64,000 nt of DNA from Peribacillus muralis (GCF_001645685.2 NZ_CP017080.1:3401051-3465050), one strand, 5' to 3'; counted from the stretch's first letter, positions 36,108 through 47,651 are shown. A program made the numbers and translations. The notes: generated from the sequence alone by a model not told the origin.

Positions 36108-38462
36108 TTATTTAAATTCAACCACCGTAATGCCTGTTCCGCCTTCTCCAGCGTCGCCGAACCGGATTCTTTTGACAGAGCGGTGATTTTTCAGGTATTC
36201 CTGGACTCCGGACCGGAGAGCCCCCGTTCCTTTACCATGAATGATGGAGACACTTGAATATCCGGCCAATAGTGCATCATCCACATACTTTTCGACTCGT
36301 GAAATCGCATTTTCAAAGCGTTCCCCACGCAAATCAAGTTCCACGCTGACGTGATAATCCCGCCCTTTTATCGTGGTGAGAGGCTTGGTTTCCTTCACTT
36401 TTGTTGCCTTGATGAATTCAAGATCAGACTCCTTCACCTTCATTTTCATGATGCCGATCTGAACTTGCCACTCATTCCCGGAAACCTTTTCGATCAGGTG
36501 GCCCTTTTGTCCGAAGCTAACGACTTTAACTTCATCTCCCGGCTTCAGGCTTTTCTCCAGAGGCCTTGCCACTTTATTCGATGTTTTTTTCACTTTCGGC
36601 GTTGCTTCTTCAAGCCGTTTTTTCGCATCGATCAGTTCATGCTCTTTCACATCGGCATTTTTTTCGAGTCGCAGCTTACGTAATTCCGCGATAATCGCTT
36701 CCGCTTCTTTTTTTGCCTGTTCAACGATTGCGGCTGCCTCTTTTGCTGCCTTTTCAGCGAGCGCATCGCGTTCTTCTTCATATACACTCATTTGTTTTTG
36801 CAAATCCTTATGAAGGATCTCTGCCTGTTCCAGATGGTTCTTGGCTTCCAGCTCCTCTTCTTCCGCCTTCTTGCGGCTATCTTCAAGGGAAGCTATCATA
36901 TTTTCAACTTTATTCGTATCTTCTCCAATATGGCTGCGGGCATTGCTTATCACGCTTTCATCCAAGCCAAGACGTTTGGAAATTTCAAAAGCATTACTCC
37001 GTCCCGGTACACCGATCAAGAGTTTATAAGTCGGGCTTAATGTTTCCACATCGAATTCGACACTAGCATTGATGACGCCTTGCCGATCATATCCATATGC
37101 TTTTAATTCCGGATAATGTGTCGTTGCCATCACACGTGCTCCGCGCTTATATACCTCATCCAAAATCGATATCGCTAAAGCGGCGCCCTCCTGTGGGTCG
37201 GTTCCCGCACCAAGCTCATCGAATAAGACAAGACTGTCGTAATCGACCTTTTTCAGGATGTCGACGATATTGACCATATGGGACGAAAACGTACTGAGGC
37301 TCTGCTCAATCGACTGTTCATCGCCAATATCGGCATAAACAGAGGAAAACACAGCCGTTTCAGAACCATCGAGTGCGGGAATTTGCAGACCGGATTGAGC
37401 CATTAATGTGCAGAGGCCAATCGTTTTCAAGGTTACCGTTTTCCCCCCCGTATTCGGGCCGGTGATGACGATCGTCGTGAATTCATCACCAAGGACAATG
37501 TCATTGGCCACGACGGCATCACCCGGAATGAGCGGATGCTTCGCCTTGAACAGCTTCACGCGTCCCTCATTATTCAGAATCGGCTTCGACCCCTTTATCG
37601 CTTTGGCATATTTCGCTTTGGCAACCAGGAAATCTATTTGTGCCAGCACCTTGACATTATGAAGTAATTCAGGCGTGTATCCACCGACTTTTTCCGATAA
37701 TTCGACCAATATCCGTTCAATTTCCTGCGTTTCCTTCACTCGTGTTTCCTGAAGGACATTATTCAATGGAACGATTGCTTGCGGCTCGATGAACAATGTC
37801 TGCCCGGAAGATGATTGATCATGGATGATCCCGCCATACACACTGCGGTATTCCTGTTTAACCGGGATGACAAAACGGTCATTCCGGATCGTGATGATGG
37901 CATCCGATAACATTTTTGTTGCGTTCGAGGAACGAATCATGCTTTCAAGCTTTTCACGGACACGACTTTCATTCGTTCGGATCTGGTTTCTTAAAGTGCG
38001 GAGCTTATCGCTGGCAGAATCCATCACTTCTCCATGTTCACTGATTGCAAACGTGATTTCCTGCTGCAAATCAATCAGCGGATGAAGCGAATCGATATAT
38101 TCGGCCAATAGCGGGACATCGATTTCCTGCTCGGCTAGTTCTTCGAAGAAACGAGTCAGGATCCTTCCGGCACGAATCGTACTCGCAAGCTCCATTAGTT
38201 CCATCGGTGAGAGCATACCGCCAATCTGTGCCCTTTTTGCATGTGGCCGGATATCAAAAATTCCGCCCAATGGCAAATTGCCTTTCAACCGGACGATTTT
38301 GGCTGACTCATCCGTTTCCTCCTGCCACCTCGTCACCTCTTCAAAGTCGGTCGAAGGCATCAATTGCTGTGCCTTCTCTTTACCTATTGAAGAGGAGGCG
38401 TGCGAGATTAATTGTTCTTTGATTTTATGAAATTCCAATGTTTTTAAAGCTTTATTATGCAT
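36108..38462 (-). CDS. mutS2: Endonuclease MutS2
   Basis: 784 residues. MutS core and ATPase: Walker [15 protein letters not shown] near residue 335, Walker [20 protein letters not shown] near 408, and [10 protein letters not shown] long coiled-coil and KOW-like linker follow, then a C-terminal Smr nuclease domain ([26 protein letters not shown]). MutS2 is not a mismatch repair protein; it acts in recombination control and in rescue of collided ribosomes. Confidence 0.96.
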   Translation of the reverse strand: MHNKALKTLEFHKIKEQLISHASSSIGKEKAQQLMPSTDFEEVTRWQEETDESAKIVRLKGNLPLGGIFDIRPHAKRAQIGGMLSPMELMELASTIRAGRILTRFFEELAEQEIDVPLLAEYIDSLHPLIDLQQEITFAISEHGEVMDSASDKLRTLRNQIRTNESRVREKLESMIRSSNATKMLSDAIITIRNDRFVIPVKQEYRSVYGGIIHDQSSSGQTLFIEPQAIVPLNNVLQETRVKETQEIERILVELSEKVGGYTPELLHNVKVLAQIDFLVAKAKYAKAIKGSKPILNNEGRVKLFKAKHPLIPGDAVVANDIVLGDEFTTIVITGPNTGGKTVTLKTIGLCTLMAQSGLQIPALDGSETAVFSSVYADIGDEQSIEQSLSTFSSHMVNIVDILKKVDYDSLVLFDELGAGTDPQEGAALAISILDEVYKRGARVMATTHYPELKAYGYDRQGVINASVEFDVETLSPTYKLLIGVPGRSNAFEISKRLGLDESVISNARSHIGEDTNKVENMIASLEDSRKKAEEEELEAKNHLEQAEILHKDLQKQMSVYEEERDALAEKAAKEAAAIVEQAKKEAEAIIAELRKLRLEKNADVKEHELIDAKKRLEEATPKVKKTSNKVARPLEKSLKPGDEVKVVSFGQKGHLIEKVSGNEWQVQIGIMKMKVKESDLEFIKATKVKETKPLTTIKGRDYHVSVELDLRGERFENAISRVEKYVDDALLAGYSSVSIIHGKGTGALRSGVQEYLKNHRSVKRIRFGDAGEGGTGITVVEFK

Positions 38463-38497
38463 GGAGTTAAAGCTCCTCCTTATTTATGGGCAAGTTG

Positions 38498-40216
38498 TTA
38501 ATCATTTCTCTTCAAAAATGCTAATAATCCAGCTGTATCCTTTGCGTTCAGGACCGTCGCTTCTTTGATCCAGCCCTTCTTGGCCGAGGAAACGCCAACT
38601 GGCATATGTTCGAGCATATCAATGCTATGGGCATCCGTATTGATGACAATCGAAACACCCGCTTCCTGTGCCTTACGCAGATGTGGAGGCGCCAAATCCA
38701 GGCGGTTCGGATTCGCATTCAATTCCAATGCCGTATTCGTTTCACGGGCCAGCTCGATCAGCATCTCCATATCGACATCATATCCGGTACGTTTGCCGAT
38801 GATCCTTCCCGTTGGATGGGCGATGATATCGACATGCGGATTATTCAGAGCCGTTTTTAAGCGCTCCATGATCGTATCGCGCGGCTGTGAAAAACTGGAA
38901 TGGATCGATGCGATTACCAAATCCAGCTCCGCAAGCAGTTCATCATCGTAATCAAGCGTGCCATCAGGGAGGATATCCATTTCTATCCCGGAAAGAACGG
39001 TGAAATCATCGTATTTTTCATTCAGTTCATGAATGATCTTCTTTTGTTCACGCAACCGCTCCACAGTCAGTCCGTTCGCCACCTTCAAATATTGCGAATG
39101 ATCGGTGATGGCCATATATCGATAGCCTTTTGCACGGCACGCTTCAATCATCTCTTCAATCGTATAAGCCCCATCGCTCCATGTGGTATGCATATGGAGA
39201 TCACCTTGTATGGCCTCTAGAGATATGAGCGGTTCACCTGCATCATAATGCTCCACTTCGGTTCCGTCTTCACGTAATTCCGGTGGGATGTATGGCAGAT
39301 CAAAGTGATGATAAAATTGTTCTTCCGTTTCGAACGTCAGGATTTCTCCCGTTTCCGCCACTTCCACACCATATTCGCTGATTTTTTCGCCTCGATCTTT
39401 AGCAAGCTGGCGCATCCGCACATTATGATCCTTCGAACCGGTAAAATGATGCAGTGTCGTAATGAATTCCTTATCCTTCACGATCCTGAAATCGACAGAA
39501 ATATCATATTCATAATCAAGCACGACCGATACTTTTGTATCACCTGCCGCAATGACCTGCTTTATCCCTGTTATGGCGAGAAGCTGATTCTTCACTTCTT
39601 CGGGATGATCTGTCGAGATGATGAAATCGAGGTCCTTGATCGTTTCCCTCATGCGACGGATACTGCCAGCCCTCGATGACCGGATGATGTGCTCCATGTT
39701 GGCAAGGGCCGCTTCAATATCAGCCGCAATCGGCCGCATGAAGGCAAGTGGAAGCCGATCAGGCCTTGAACCTGCCTCAGCGATCGCTGCCAGGATCTTC
39801 TCTTCCGTTTTTTTGCCAAAACCGGCCAATGCCGCAACCTTGCCTTCTTCACAGGCAGTTTTAAGATCATTCACATCATTGATATGCAGCTCTTTATGAA
39901 GCTTGGCAATTTTCTTGCCGCCCAAGCCTTGAAGTTGCAACAATGGTATCAAACCTTTTGGCACCTGCTCCTGAAGCTCTTCAAGCACGGTCGATTTCCC
40001 CTCATTGATATACTCTTCAATGACGGCTGCCGTTCCTTTCCCAATTCCATTTAAAGCAGTGAAGTCCTCGATGGCCGCAAGACTCCGATCATCCGTTTCC
40101 AAAGCTCCTGCCGCCTTGCGAAAAGCTGAAACCTTGAAAGGATTCTCACCTTTCAATTCCATATATATTGCGATTTTTTCCAATAGTTTAATGATATCTT
40201 TTTTATTGATCGTCAT
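38498..40216 (-). CDS. polX: DNA polymerase/3'-5' exonuclease PolX
   Basis: Family X polymerase for base excision repair. 572 residues. N-terminal HhH 8-kDa domain (LEKIAIYMELKGENPFKVSAFRKAA), nucleotidyl-transferase palm with GSIRRMRETIKDLDFIIST, and a C-terminal PHP exonuclease (GDLHMHTTWSDGAYTIEEM, HSSFSQPR, AHPTGR, NTDAHS). Same place as yshC in B. subtilis. Confidence 0.96.
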   Translation of the reverse strand: MTINKKDIIKLLEKIAIYMELKGENPFKVSAFRKAAGALETDDRSLAAIEDFTALNGIGKGTAAVIEEYINEGKSTVLEELQEQVPKGLIPLLQLQGLGGKKIAKLHKELHINDVNDLKTACEEGKVAALAGFGKKTEEKILAAIAEAGSRPDRLPLAFMRPIAADIEAALANMEHIIRSSRAGSIRRMRETIKDLDFIISTDHPEEVKNQLLAITGIKQVIAAGDTKVSVVLDYEYDISVDFRIVKDKEFITTLHHFTGSKDHNVRMRQLAKDRGEKISEYGVEVAETGEILTFETEEQFYHHFDLPYIPPELREDGTEVEHYDAGEPLISLEAIQGDLHMHTTWSDGAYTIEEMIEACRAKGYRYMAITDHSQYLKVANGLTVERLREQKKIIHELNEKYDDFTVLSGIEMDILPDGTLDYDDELLAELDLVIASIHSSFSQPRDTIMERLKTALNNPHVDIIAHPTGRIIGKRTGYDVDMEMLIELARETNTALELNANPNRLDLAPPHLRKAQEAGVSIVINTDAHSIDMLEHMPVGVSSAKKGWIKEATVLNAKDTAGLLAFLKRND

Positions 40217-40344
40217 TTATTTCACCGCCAAAAAAATTAGTAGGGTGTCCCTTGTTTTCTTCCTTAAAGATACCTTTCTTGAAGGTAAAGTACAAGCAGT
40301 CCGATTCTTGCCATGATTCCATCAGGTCAAGGTCATCCTGGTAC

Positions 40345-40409
40345 AGAAAAGGGGCCTCCCCCAATCAAAGTATATGAATCCGACACTTTGAGAAAGGGAG
40401 GCAGGCCCT
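40345..40409 (-). terminator. Nested hairpin after yshB
   Basis: Outer stem GGCCTGCCTCCC with GGGAGGCCCC, inner stem TCAAAGT/ACTTTGA, then TTTTCTG on the minus strand. Looks like a branched terminator in the 205-bp gap between yshB and polX. Confidence 0.5.
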
Positions 40410-40421
40410 CGTTAACTGTCA

Positions 40422-40967
40422 TTATGATTGATCTGGTTTTTGAAACCACAGTTCCTTCACTTGTTCGGAAAGGAACGGTGTATGCTTTACGATCGATTCT
40501 GCCAGAAAAGACCCCGCTAATGGCTTCTGGATCGAATCCATTGGCAGCATGGCAGCTATATATAATATAATAAACATGATAAGATAGATTTCGATAAAGC
40601 CCAATATCCCGCCGCCCCAGCGATTCAGCTGTTTCAATATTGGTAGGTGGGTAATGAAATTGAGCATGGAGCCAAGCATTTGCCAAAGGATCTTGGCAGC
40701 AAAGAAAACGATGGCGAAGGCAATCGCATTGTAATACGCCGTTTCGAGCCCGACTGTTTCGAAAAACATATTAAGGGCCGAGGAATCCCCCATCGTTGGA
40801 AACGGGATCCACAATTTCAAATTGGGAGCAAGATCTCCATAAAACACATATGCGACGATAAAGGCCACTATGAACCCTGTCATATGAACAGTTTGTAAAA
40901 TGAAGCCACGCTTTAAACCGATTAATAAACCGATTAAAAGAATGGCCAGAATTGCTAAATCAAGCAT
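40422..40967 (-). CDS. yshB: CvpA family membrane protein YshB
   Basis: 181 residues with four to five hydrophobic segments; the start MLDLAILAILLIGLLIGLKR and the LNRWGGGILGFIEIYLIMFIILYI segment are CvpA-like. In other bacteria CvpA affects colicin production and envelope stress. Spaced 4 bp from zapA, so cotranscribed. Confidence 0.92.
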   Translation of the reverse strand: MLDLAILAILLIGLLIGLKRGFILQTVHMTGFIVAFIVAYVFYGDLAPNLKLWIPFPTMGDSSALNMFFETVGLETAYYNAIAFAIVFFAAKILWQMLGSMLNFITHLPILKQLNRWGGGILGFIEIYLIMFIILYIAAMLPMDSIQKPLAGSFLAESIVKHTPFLSEQVKELWFQKPDQS

Positions 40968-40971
40968 GTAC

Positions 40972-41232
40972 TCAGTCCTTCTCTCTCTTTAATTCCAGTT
41001 GAAGCTGGTCTAGTTCATCTTTTAACTTAATATATTCGTGAATGGTATTTACGGCCGTTAGTACCGCTAGCTTGCTTGTATCCAAGTATGGGTTTTTCAT
41101 ACTGATTTCTCTCATTTTTTCGTCAACCATCGAAGCGACCAGACGCATATGACTTGCGCTTTCTGTTCCGACGATTGTATATGGTTGTCCGTATATATCA
41201 ACTGTTGTTTTATTTCGTTTATCGTCTGACAA
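40972..41232 (-). CDS. zapA: Cell division protein ZapA
   Basis: Bundles FtsZ filaments. 86 residues: globular N-terminus [21 protein letters not shown], then a C-terminal coiled coil ([21 protein letters not shown]). Divergent from rnhC. Confidence 0.95.
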   Translation of the reverse strand: MSDDKRNKTTVDIYGQPYTIVGTESASHMRLVASMVDEKMREISMKNPYLDTSKLAVLTAVNTIHEYIKLKDELDQLQLELKREKD

Positions 41233-41402
41233 AATGATGCCCCCAATCTAAACAATCCTAATTCTATCATATCATGAAGTTTTTCGTCATGAAAGAGAGT
41301 ACCACGTCATTTCTTGTATAAAAACTGCAATAATTTGTCAAATGAAACGACCTAGGAAGCAGATTGCCTAAATAATAATATGAAGATAGGAGTTTACCGA
41401 TT

Positions 41403-42362
41403 ATGTCCCATGTTGTTTTACTTACCAATCCCGCCCAAATAAAGGCGATGCAGGTTCATTATTCTTCATCCTTAGCTACCAAACTGCCGCCGGGGAGCAT
41501 TTTCTCAGCCAAGCCCCCGCTCTGCACGGTAACCGCCTATAAATCAGGAAAGGTCCTTTTCCAAGGCAAGAATGCTGAACTGGAAGCTGGCAAATGGCAG
41601 CAGGCCGCTACAGCTGCAGCGCCGAAGAAAAAAACGACATCGACCGCTTCAGTCAATGTCCACCGGTATTCACCTCCCGCCAATATCGGAACGATGTCAG
41701 TGATCGGGTCCGATGAAGTGGGGACTGGAGATTATTTCGGCCCGATCACGGTCGTAGCCGTTTATGCAAAAAAGGAACAGCTCGCCTTATTGAAGGAGCT
41801 TGGTGTCCAGGATTCCAAAAATCTGAAAGATCCACAGATTATCGAAATTGCCAAACAGATTAAGGATGTCGTGCCATTCAGCCTGCTCACGTGCGATAAC
41901 CCAAAGTATAATACGCTTCAGGCACAGGGAATGTCACAAGGAAAAATGAAGGCTCTCCTCCACAACCAAGCGATTAAGCTTCTCATGCAAAAAATTCAGC
42001 CAGAGCAAGCAGAGGCGGTCCTTATTGACCAATTTGCCCAGCCTGATGTATTTTTCAATTATTTGAAGGGCCAAGAGCGATTTCAAGCGAACGCCACCTA
42101 TTTATGTACAAAAGCGGAGGGCATACACCTCGGCGTAGCCGCCGCATCCATCCTGGCACGATACGCCTTCGTCAAACGCTTTGATTTGCTAAGTGAAAAA
42201 GCCGGATTCAAGATTCCTAAAGGAGCCGGATTTGCCGTCGACGAAGCCGCCGCACGATTGATTCATGAAAAAGGAATGGACTCACTCCACGAATTCACGA
42301 AAACCCACTTCGCCAATACCGAAAAAGCAAAGCGTCTATATCAGCAGAAATATCATAAATAA
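41403..42362 (+). CDS. rnhC: Ribonuclease HIII
   Basis: Degrades RNA in RNA/DNA hybrids. 319 residues: N-terminal TBP-like domain (about 1-90), catalytic GSDEVGTGDYFGPITV with the first acidic residues, then SKNLKD, and the later AVLIDQFAQPD and EGIHLGVAAASILAR. Its transcript runs into the 21-bp repeat array. Confidence 0.96.
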   Translation: MSHVVLLTNPAQIKAMQVHYSSSLATKLPPGSIFSAKPPLCTVTAYKSGKVLFQGKNAELEAGKWQQAATAAAPKKKTTSTASVNVHRYSPPANIGTMSVIGSDEVGTGDYFGPITVVAVYAKKEQLALLKELGVQDSKNLKDPQIIEIAKQIKDVVPFSLLTCDNPKYNTLQAQGMSQGKMKALLHNQAIKLLMQKIQPEQAEAVLIDQFAQPDVFFNYLKGQERFQANATYLCTKAEGIHLGVAAASILARYAFVKRFDLLSEKAGFKIPKGAGFAVDEAAARLIHEKGMDSLHEFTKTHFANTEKAKRLYQQKYHK

Positions 42363-42372
42363 AGAGTGAAGC

Positions 42373-42664
42373 GCTTTACTCGCCAATTCCAGTGCTTTAC
42401 TCACCAATTCGAGCGCTTTACTCGCCAATTCCAGTGCTTTACTCACCAATTCGAGCGCTTTACTCGCCAATTCCAGTGCTTTACTCGCCAATTCGAGCGC
42501 TTTACTCGCCATTTCGAGTGCTTTACTCGCGAATTCGAGCGCTACTCGCCATTTCGAGTGCTTTACTCGCCATTTCGAGGACTTTACTCGCCAATTCCAG
42601 TGCTTTACTCGCCAATTCCAGTGCTTTACTCGCCAATTTGAGCGCTTTACTCGCGAGTTTATAA
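42373..42664. repeat. 21-bp tandem repeat array, 14 units (array B)
   Basis: Fourteen units of GCTTTACTCGCCAATTCSAGY, all 21 bp except unit 9 (19 bp, two T lost). Units 1-5 alternate between two variants (..CCAGT and ..CGAGC), which points to expansion by 42-bp pairs. It lies between convergent rnhC and pheT. The heptad frames are a by-product of the 21-bp period and have no start signals. Confidence 0.95.
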
Positions 42665-42701
42665 AAAGACAGCTTCCCGAGTTTCAGGGAGCTGTCTTTT
42701 T
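42663..42701. terminator. Terminator between rnhC and pheT
   Basis: AAAAAGACAGCT/AGCTGTCTTTTT stem around CCCTGAAACTCGGG, with T runs on both sides, adjoining the repeat array. Confidence 0.85.
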
Positions 42702-42704
42702 GTT

Positions 42705-45119
42705 TTATCCTCTTAGTTCGGCGCCGGCTTTTTCTTTGACGGCTTCAAGCACTTTTTCATGTGCTTTTGTAATGTCTTCGTCGGTCAGCGTGCGTTCCGG
42801 GTCGTAGTATTTCAGTGAGTAGGCAATGGATTTCTTGCCTTCCTCCATTCTTTCACCTTCGTATAAGTCGAAGATGGTTACTTCCTTGAGTAGCTTGCCT
42901 CCGGCTTCTCCAATAATGTTTTGGATGTCTCCGGCTTTTGTCGCTTGATCGACGACGAGCGCGATATCGCGTGTCGTTGATGGGTAGCGCGGAATGGTTT
43001 CGTAGGCAATTGGCGCCACTTCTGCTTCTGCCAATGCCTTTAAGGATAGTTCGAAAATATATGTTTCCTTTATATCCAAGTCTTTTTGGACAGTTGGGTG
43101 CACTTGGCCGATAAAGCCAATTACATCACCATTCAATAAGACTTCCGCTGTCCGTCCTGGATGCATGTCGTTGATTTGTGCTTGGCGGTAACTGATCTGA
43201 TCCGCTAATCCAAGTGTGTCGAATAATGCTTCGATCACGCCTTTGGCAACAAAGAAGTCCACTGGTTTCTTTTCACCTTGCCATGGATGAGACTCCCATA
43301 GGCCAGTGATGGCTCCGGCAATATGCTCTTTTTCTTCTGGAAGCTCTTGGTCTTCCGTCTTAAAGAACACCGAACCGATTTCATATAGTGCTAGTGAATC
43401 AAGCTGGCGGGCATTGTTATATTTTACGACTTCCAACAATTGAGGTACGATGCTTAAACGCAACTGGCTTCTTTCTTCACTTATCGGCATGGCTAATCCA
43501 ATGGATTCTCTTGCTTCCAATGCGAATTGCGATGCTTTTTCCTCACTTGTCAGTGAATAGGTCACCGCTTGATAAAGGCCTGCTCCTTCAAGTGTACGGC
43601 GTGCCTTCCGACGTTTCATTTGATAGTCCGTCAAATGGCCAGGGATAGCAGCACCGATCGGCAATGTAGTGGGAATATTATCATATCCATATAAACGGGC
43701 CGCCTCTTCGACTAAGTCAGCTTCAATCGTAATATCGCCACGGCGTGTCGGGACAGTGATCGTAAACGTTTCATTGTCAAGATCCACTCCGAATTTCAGG
43801 CGATTGAAGATGGATTCCACTTCTGTTACGGTCATGTCTGTTCCAAGAAGCTTGTTGATCTTTTCAAGGGTGATGCTGATGACAGCAGGTTCCATTGTCA
43901 ATTCGTCAACTTCTGCCGTTCCTTGCAGGACTGTTCCGCCAGCATAACGGGCAATCAATTGTGCCGCACGTTCTCCAGCTTCACGTACACGGGCCGGATC
44001 GACGCCTTTTTCAAAACGTGCACTTGCTTCACTGCGCAAACCATGGTCTTTTGACGCTTTACGAACGACCGTACCTGCGAAATAGGCACTTTCAAGGATG
44101 ATGTTTGTTGTATCGTTTTTCACTTCGGAATCGGCTCCGCCCATCACACCTGCTATCGCTACAGGCTCGCTGCCATTAGTGATCACTAGATGTGCTGGTG
44201 TCAATGTACGTTCCGCTTCATCCAGCGTTACGATTTTTTCAGCGTCCTTCGCCCTGCGGACGACGATTTCCTTTGAACCAAAGCGGTCATAATCAAAGGC
44301 ATGAAGCGGCTGGCCATATTCAAGTAAGATATAATTCGTGATATCGACGACATTATTATGCGGGCGGATGCCTGCAGACATCAATCGAGTCTGCATCCAA
44401 AGCGGTGAAGGACCGATCTTGACATCTTTGATGATTTTAGCGATGTATACCGGGTTATCTTCTTTTGCTTCCACTTTGACACTAATATAATCCGTCGCTT
44501 TTTCAGTTGACTCTTCTTTCTCGACAACCGGCCATTTTACTTCCCGGCCTAGGATCGCTCCCACTTCGTATGCAACACCAAGCATGCTCAATGCATCGGA
44601 ACGGTTTGGAGTCAGCCCAAGTTCGAGCACTTCATCACTTAAACCAAGCTCCTCCAATGCATCTTTTCCCACTTCCACATCATCAGGGAAGACGAAGATG
44701 CCCGTAGCATAATCCTTGGAAACGAGCTTGGATTCAAAGCCCAATTCTTGTAGCGAACAAATCATCCCGTGCGATTCCTCTCCGCGCAGCTTCGCTTTCT
44801 TGATTTTGAAATTGCCTGGCAGGACAGCCCCGACAGTGGCGACTGCGACTTTTTGGCCTTTATCGACATTAGGTGCACCGCAGATGATCTGAACGGGATT
44901 TTCTGCCCCGATATCAACTTGGCATTTATTCAATTTATCGGCATTTGGATGCTGTTCACGTTCAATGACATGGCCGATTACGACGCCTTTTAGCCCTTCA
45001 CTTTTCTTTTCCACCCCTTCAACCTCAATGCCGCTTTTCGTGATTTTGTCAGCTAGCTCCGTCGCATTGATGCCTGAAAGGTCAACATAATCTTGTAACC
45101 ATTTATAAGAGACAAACAT
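42705..45119 (-). CDS. pheT: Phenylalanine-tRNA ligase beta subunit
   Basis: 804 residues. N-terminal EMAP/tRNA-binding domain ([24 protein letters not shown]), B3/B4 editing domain and B5, and a C-terminal ferredoxin-fold anticodon-binding domain ([14 protein letters not shown]). Forms the alpha2beta2 enzyme with PheS, from which it is 28 bp away. Confidence 0.97.
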   Translation of the reverse strand: MFVSYKWLQDYVDLSGINATELADKITKSGIEVEGVEKKSEGLKGVVIGHVIEREQHPNADKLNKCQVDIGAENPVQIICGAPNVDKGQKVAVATVGAVLPGNFKIKKAKLRGEESHGMICSLQELGFESKLVSKDYATGIFVFPDDVEVGKDALEELGLSDEVLELGLTPNRSDALSMLGVAYEVGAILGREVKWPVVEKEESTEKATDYISVKVEAKEDNPVYIAKIIKDVKIGPSPLWMQTRLMSAGIRPHNNVVDITNYILLEYGQPLHAFDYDRFGSKEIVVRRAKDAEKIVTLDEAERTLTPAHLVITNGSEPVAIAGVMGGADSEVKNDTTNIILESAYFAGTVVRKASKDHGLRSEASARFEKGVDPARVREAGERAAQLIARYAGGTVLQGTAEVDELTMEPAVISITLEKINKLLGTDMTVTEVESIFNRLKFGVDLDNETFTITVPTRRGDITIEADLVEEAARLYGYDNIPTTLPIGAAIPGHLTDYQMKRRKARRTLEGAGLYQAVTYSLTSEEKASQFALEARESIGLAMPISEERSQLRLSIVPQLLEVVKYNNARQLDSLALYEIGSVFFKTEDQELPEEKEHIAGAITGLWESHPWQGEKKPVDFFVAKGVIEALFDTLGLADQISYRQAQINDMHPGRTAEVLLNGDVIGFIGQVHPTVQKDLDIKETYIFELSLKALAEAEVAPIAYETIPRYPSTTRDIALVVDQATKAGDIQNIIGEAGGKLLKEVTIFDLYEGERMEEGKKSIAYSLKYYDPERTLTDEDITKAHEKVLEAVKEKAGAELRG

Positions 45120-45147
45120 GATAGGTCCTCCTTTTTAAAATTTAAAT

Positions 45148-46191
45148 TTATGCTTCGTGATGGTTGAATTGTTTTAAGAACCGTACATCATTCGTATAGA
45201 AATGACGAATATCGTCTACACCGTATTTCAGCATCGCGATCCGTTCCACACCCATTCCAAATGCGAATCCAGAGTATTTTTTTGAATCGAAGCCTGCCAT
45301 TTCAAGGACATTCGGATGAACGATCCCAGCGCCAAGCACTTCGATCCAGCCTGTTTGTTTACATACGCTGCACCCTTTTCCACCGCAGATTTTACAGGAA
45401 ATATCCACTTCGACGGAAGGCTCGGTGAATGGGAAGAAACTTGGACGAAGACGGATTTCACGGTCTTGTCCGAATACTTTTTTCGCGAATACGTCAAGCG
45501 TTCCTTTCAAGTCACTCATGCTGATGTTCTCATCGATGACCAAGCCTTCAATTTGCTGGAATTGATGGGAGTGCGTCGCATCATCATTATCACGGCGATA
45601 TACTTTTCCCGGACAAATGATCTTTACAGGACCTTGACCTTTATGTTTTTTCATCGTTCTTGCTTGCACCGGTGAAGTGTGCGTCCGCATCAGGATTTCC
45701 TCCGTGATATAGAACGAATCCTGCATATCACGTGCCGGATGGCTTTTTGGCAGATTCAGGGCCTCAAAGTTGTAGTAGTCGCTTTCGACTTCCGGACCTT
45801 CTGCAACGGTGTATCCCATTCCGATGAATAAGTCTTCAATTTCTTCCACGACACGTGTTAACGGATGAAGGTTCCCTTTGTTCACCGGACGCCCTGGCAG
45901 AGTCACATCAATCGTTTCCGTTGCAAGCTTAGCATTGACAGCAGCCGTTTCCAGAGCTTTTTGTTTTTGCTCTATTTCCGTAGCGATTGCCTCACGGACC
46001 TCATTGGCAAGCGCGCCGATTTTCGGGCGTTCCTCTGCTGAGAGCTTGCCCATGCCCCGCAATACCTCAGTGATTGGGCCTTTTTTCCCCAAATAAGCAA
46101 CACGGACTTCATTCAGTTCCTTAAGTTCGGAAGCGGCGGTCACTTTTTGCAACGCTTCTTCCTGCAGTTCTAGTAATCGTTCCTGCATCAT
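45148..46191 (-). CDS. pheS: Phenylalanine-tRNA ligase alpha subunit
   Basis: Catalytic subunit. About 347 residues from ATG 46191 (GGAGG upstream; a second ATG follows at once). N-terminal coiled coil, then class II motifs: [11 protein letters not shown], motif 2 [16 protein letters not shown], and motif 3 [14 protein letters not shown]. The open frame to 46278 runs into the T-box leader and is not used. Confidence 0.97.
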   Translation of the reverse strand: MMQERLLELQEEALQKVTAASELKELNEVRVAYLGKKGPITEVLRGMGKLSAEERPKIGALANEVREAIATEIEQKQKALETAAVNAKLATETIDVTLPGRPVNKGNLHPLTRVVEEIEDLFIGMGYTVAEGPEVESDYYNFEALNLPKSHPARDMQDSFYITEEILMRTHTSPVQARTMKKHKGQGPVKIICPGKVYRRDNDDATHSHQFQQIEGLVIDENISMSDLKGTLDVFAKKVFGQDREIRLRPSFFPFTEPSVEVDISCKICGGKGCSVCKQTGWIEVLGAGIVHPNVLEMAGFDSKKYSGFAFGMGVERIAMLKYGVDDIRHFYTNDVRFLKQFNHHEA

Positions 46192-46229
46192 GTCTTCCTC
46201 CTTTAATCCTTTTTGTAAAAATGAACACA

Positions 46230-46498
46230 AAAAAACCCCTATCCCTAAAGGGACGAGGTTTATGTATCGCGGTACCACCCTTATTAGTGCAAGGACAAAT
46301 AAACGCCTGCACTCACTTCATAAAAATAACGGCTTTTCACCGGAACATTTTTCGGACGATATGTCTTCCCAATGCCAACTCGAAAGGTGAATTCACTTAA
46401 GCAGCGCCATAAAAATGCTTTCAGTCAAGGCATTTTTCCCTGAATATGGATAACCCAAGTTACTATTCTTTGTCATCGTTGTTTGCATTATAAAATTC
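46230..46498 (-). promoter_or_regulatory. Phenylalanine T-box riboswitch leader of pheST
   Basis: T-box AGGGTGGTACCGCG (complement of 46268-46281), followed by a terminator stem (AACCTCGTCCC/GGGATAGGGGTT) and a T7 run. Candidate specifier TTC (46389-46391) in GAATTCACC, a phenylalanine codon. Confidence 0.93.
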
Positions 46499-46504
46499 TG
46501 TTTC

Positions 46505-46533
46505 ATTATATTATAATTCAGCTGCCGTTTCAA
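46505..46533 (-). promoter_or_regulatory. Promoter of pheST
   Basis: -35 TTGAAA (46528-46533), 17-bp spacer, -10 TATAAT (46505-46510) on the minus strand, against the ysgA stop. Confidence 0.75.
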
Positions 46534-46535
46534 AT

Positions 46536-47288
46536 TCATTTTCGCAAATGGTACATTAAAATCCCGGCTGCAATCCCTACATTAAGCGATTCGCTTTTTC
46601 CATAAATCGGAATATAGAGGTTTTTTGTCGTATTGGCCAGTAATTCCTTCGAAACGCCTTGACCTTCATTACCTACAAGCAGGGCGAATCGGGATGTTTT
46701 TTCCACTTCTTCAAATGGTGACGCTCCTTCCAAGGCCGTTCCATAAACCGGTGTCCCCTTTTGTTTCAGTTCTTCGATGATCTCGGATAGGTTTGCTTTG
46801 ATAACAGGCATATGGAATAGACTCCCCTGCGTCGATCGGACCACTTTCGGGTTATATAAATCTGCACAGCCTTCACCAACAATGACCGCATCCATACCAG
46901 CTGCATCGGCTGTCCTGATCATCGTTCCAATGTTCCCCGGGTCCTGAACGGCATCGATCAGTAATAGCTTTTCATGATCAATCGAGGACATGCTCGCTAA
47001 CTTCTGTTCACAAACGGCCGCAATTCCTTGGGGGGCCTCGGTGTCGCATATTGCTTTCATAATATCATTTTTGACATAAATGACTTCCGTGCCTTCCAAT
47101 TTAAAATGGGCGGGCATTTCGGTTTCTTCATTTACGATGACTTCCATGACGATTTCTTCTTTTAAGGCTTCTTCAACAAGATGAAATCCCTCGACTAGAT
47201 ATTTCCCTGTCTTATCACGCTCTTTTTTCGTCAATAGCTTCTTCCATTGCTTGACTTGCGGGTTTTTTACGGATTCGATATATTTCAA
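46536..47288 (-). CDS. ysgA: TrmH/SpoU-family RNA 2'-O-methyltransferase YsgA
   Basis: Probable rRNA or tRNA ribose methyltransferase. 250 residues from TTG 47288 (AAAGGAG nine bases upstream), reading MKYIESVKNPQVKQWKKLLTK; the open frame to 47387 lacks support. SPOUT motifs DAVQDPGNIGTMIRTADAAG, LLVGNEGQGVS and IPIYGKSESLNVGIAAGILMY are complete. Target nucleotide unknown. Confidence 0.93.
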   Translation of the reverse strand: MKYIESVKNPQVKQWKKLLTKKERDKTGKYLVEGFHLVEEALKEEIVMEVIVNEETEMPAHFKLEGTEVIYVKNDIMKAICDTEAPQGIAAVCEQKLASMSSIDHEKLLLIDAVQDPGNIGTMIRTADAAGMDAVIVGEGCADLYNPKVVRSTQGSLFHMPVIKANLSEIIEELKQKGTPVYGTALEGASPFEEVEKTSRFALLVGNEGQGVSKELLANTTKNLYIPIYGKSESLNVGIAAGILMYHLRK

Positions 47289-47410
47289 GGGTAAACGCTC
47301 CTTTAACTTCACACTGATTTTCCTATTATAACGCAAATCACATACATATTGCATGCTCGTTTGTGAAATGCTATTAATGTCAGTCATTATGTGTTAGAGG
47401 AGGAATAATT

Positions 47411-47620
47411 GTGAATTTAAACCTACGTAATGCGATCATCCAAAATGTAACTGGAAATTCGCAAGAGCAGCTGGAAGATACGATTGTCGATGCGATACAA
47501 AACGGTGAGGAGAAAATGCTGCCCGGCTTGGGCGTATTATTCGAGGTCATCTGGCAGAATTCTTCCGATCAGGAAAAACAGGAAATGATTCATGCTTTGG
47601 AATCCGGATTAAAAAAATAA
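47411..47620 (+). CDS. sspI: Small acid-soluble spore protein SspI
   Basis: 69 residues, GTG start after GAGGAGG. Reads [20 protein letters not shown] and contains [25 protein letters not shown], the SspI family signature. Forespore-expressed minor SASP. Convergent with the stress gene cluster; ends with a strong terminator. Confidence 0.96.
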   Translation: MNLNLRNAIIQNVTGNSQEQLEDTIVDAIQNGEEKMLPGLGVLFEVIWQNSSDQEKQEMIHALESGLKK

Positions 47621-47647
47621 CAGCCCTCGTCGGCTGTTATTTTTTTG
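47617..47647. terminator. Terminator of sspI
   Basis: AATAACAGCC/GGCTGTTATT stem with loop CTCGTC and T7. The same stem sequence recurs at 48181-48210. Confidence 0.85.
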
Positions 47648-47651
47648 CTCG

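Noticed and set aside
42366..42664. Heptad-repeat proteins (FTRQFQC / YSPIRAL type) from the repeat array
   Set aside because: The 21-bp period automatically leaves frames open; no SD, the two-base loss in unit 9 shifts the frame, and several frames are equally open.
42373..42664. CRISPR array
   Set aside because: Units are contiguous with no unique spacers, and no cas genes are near.
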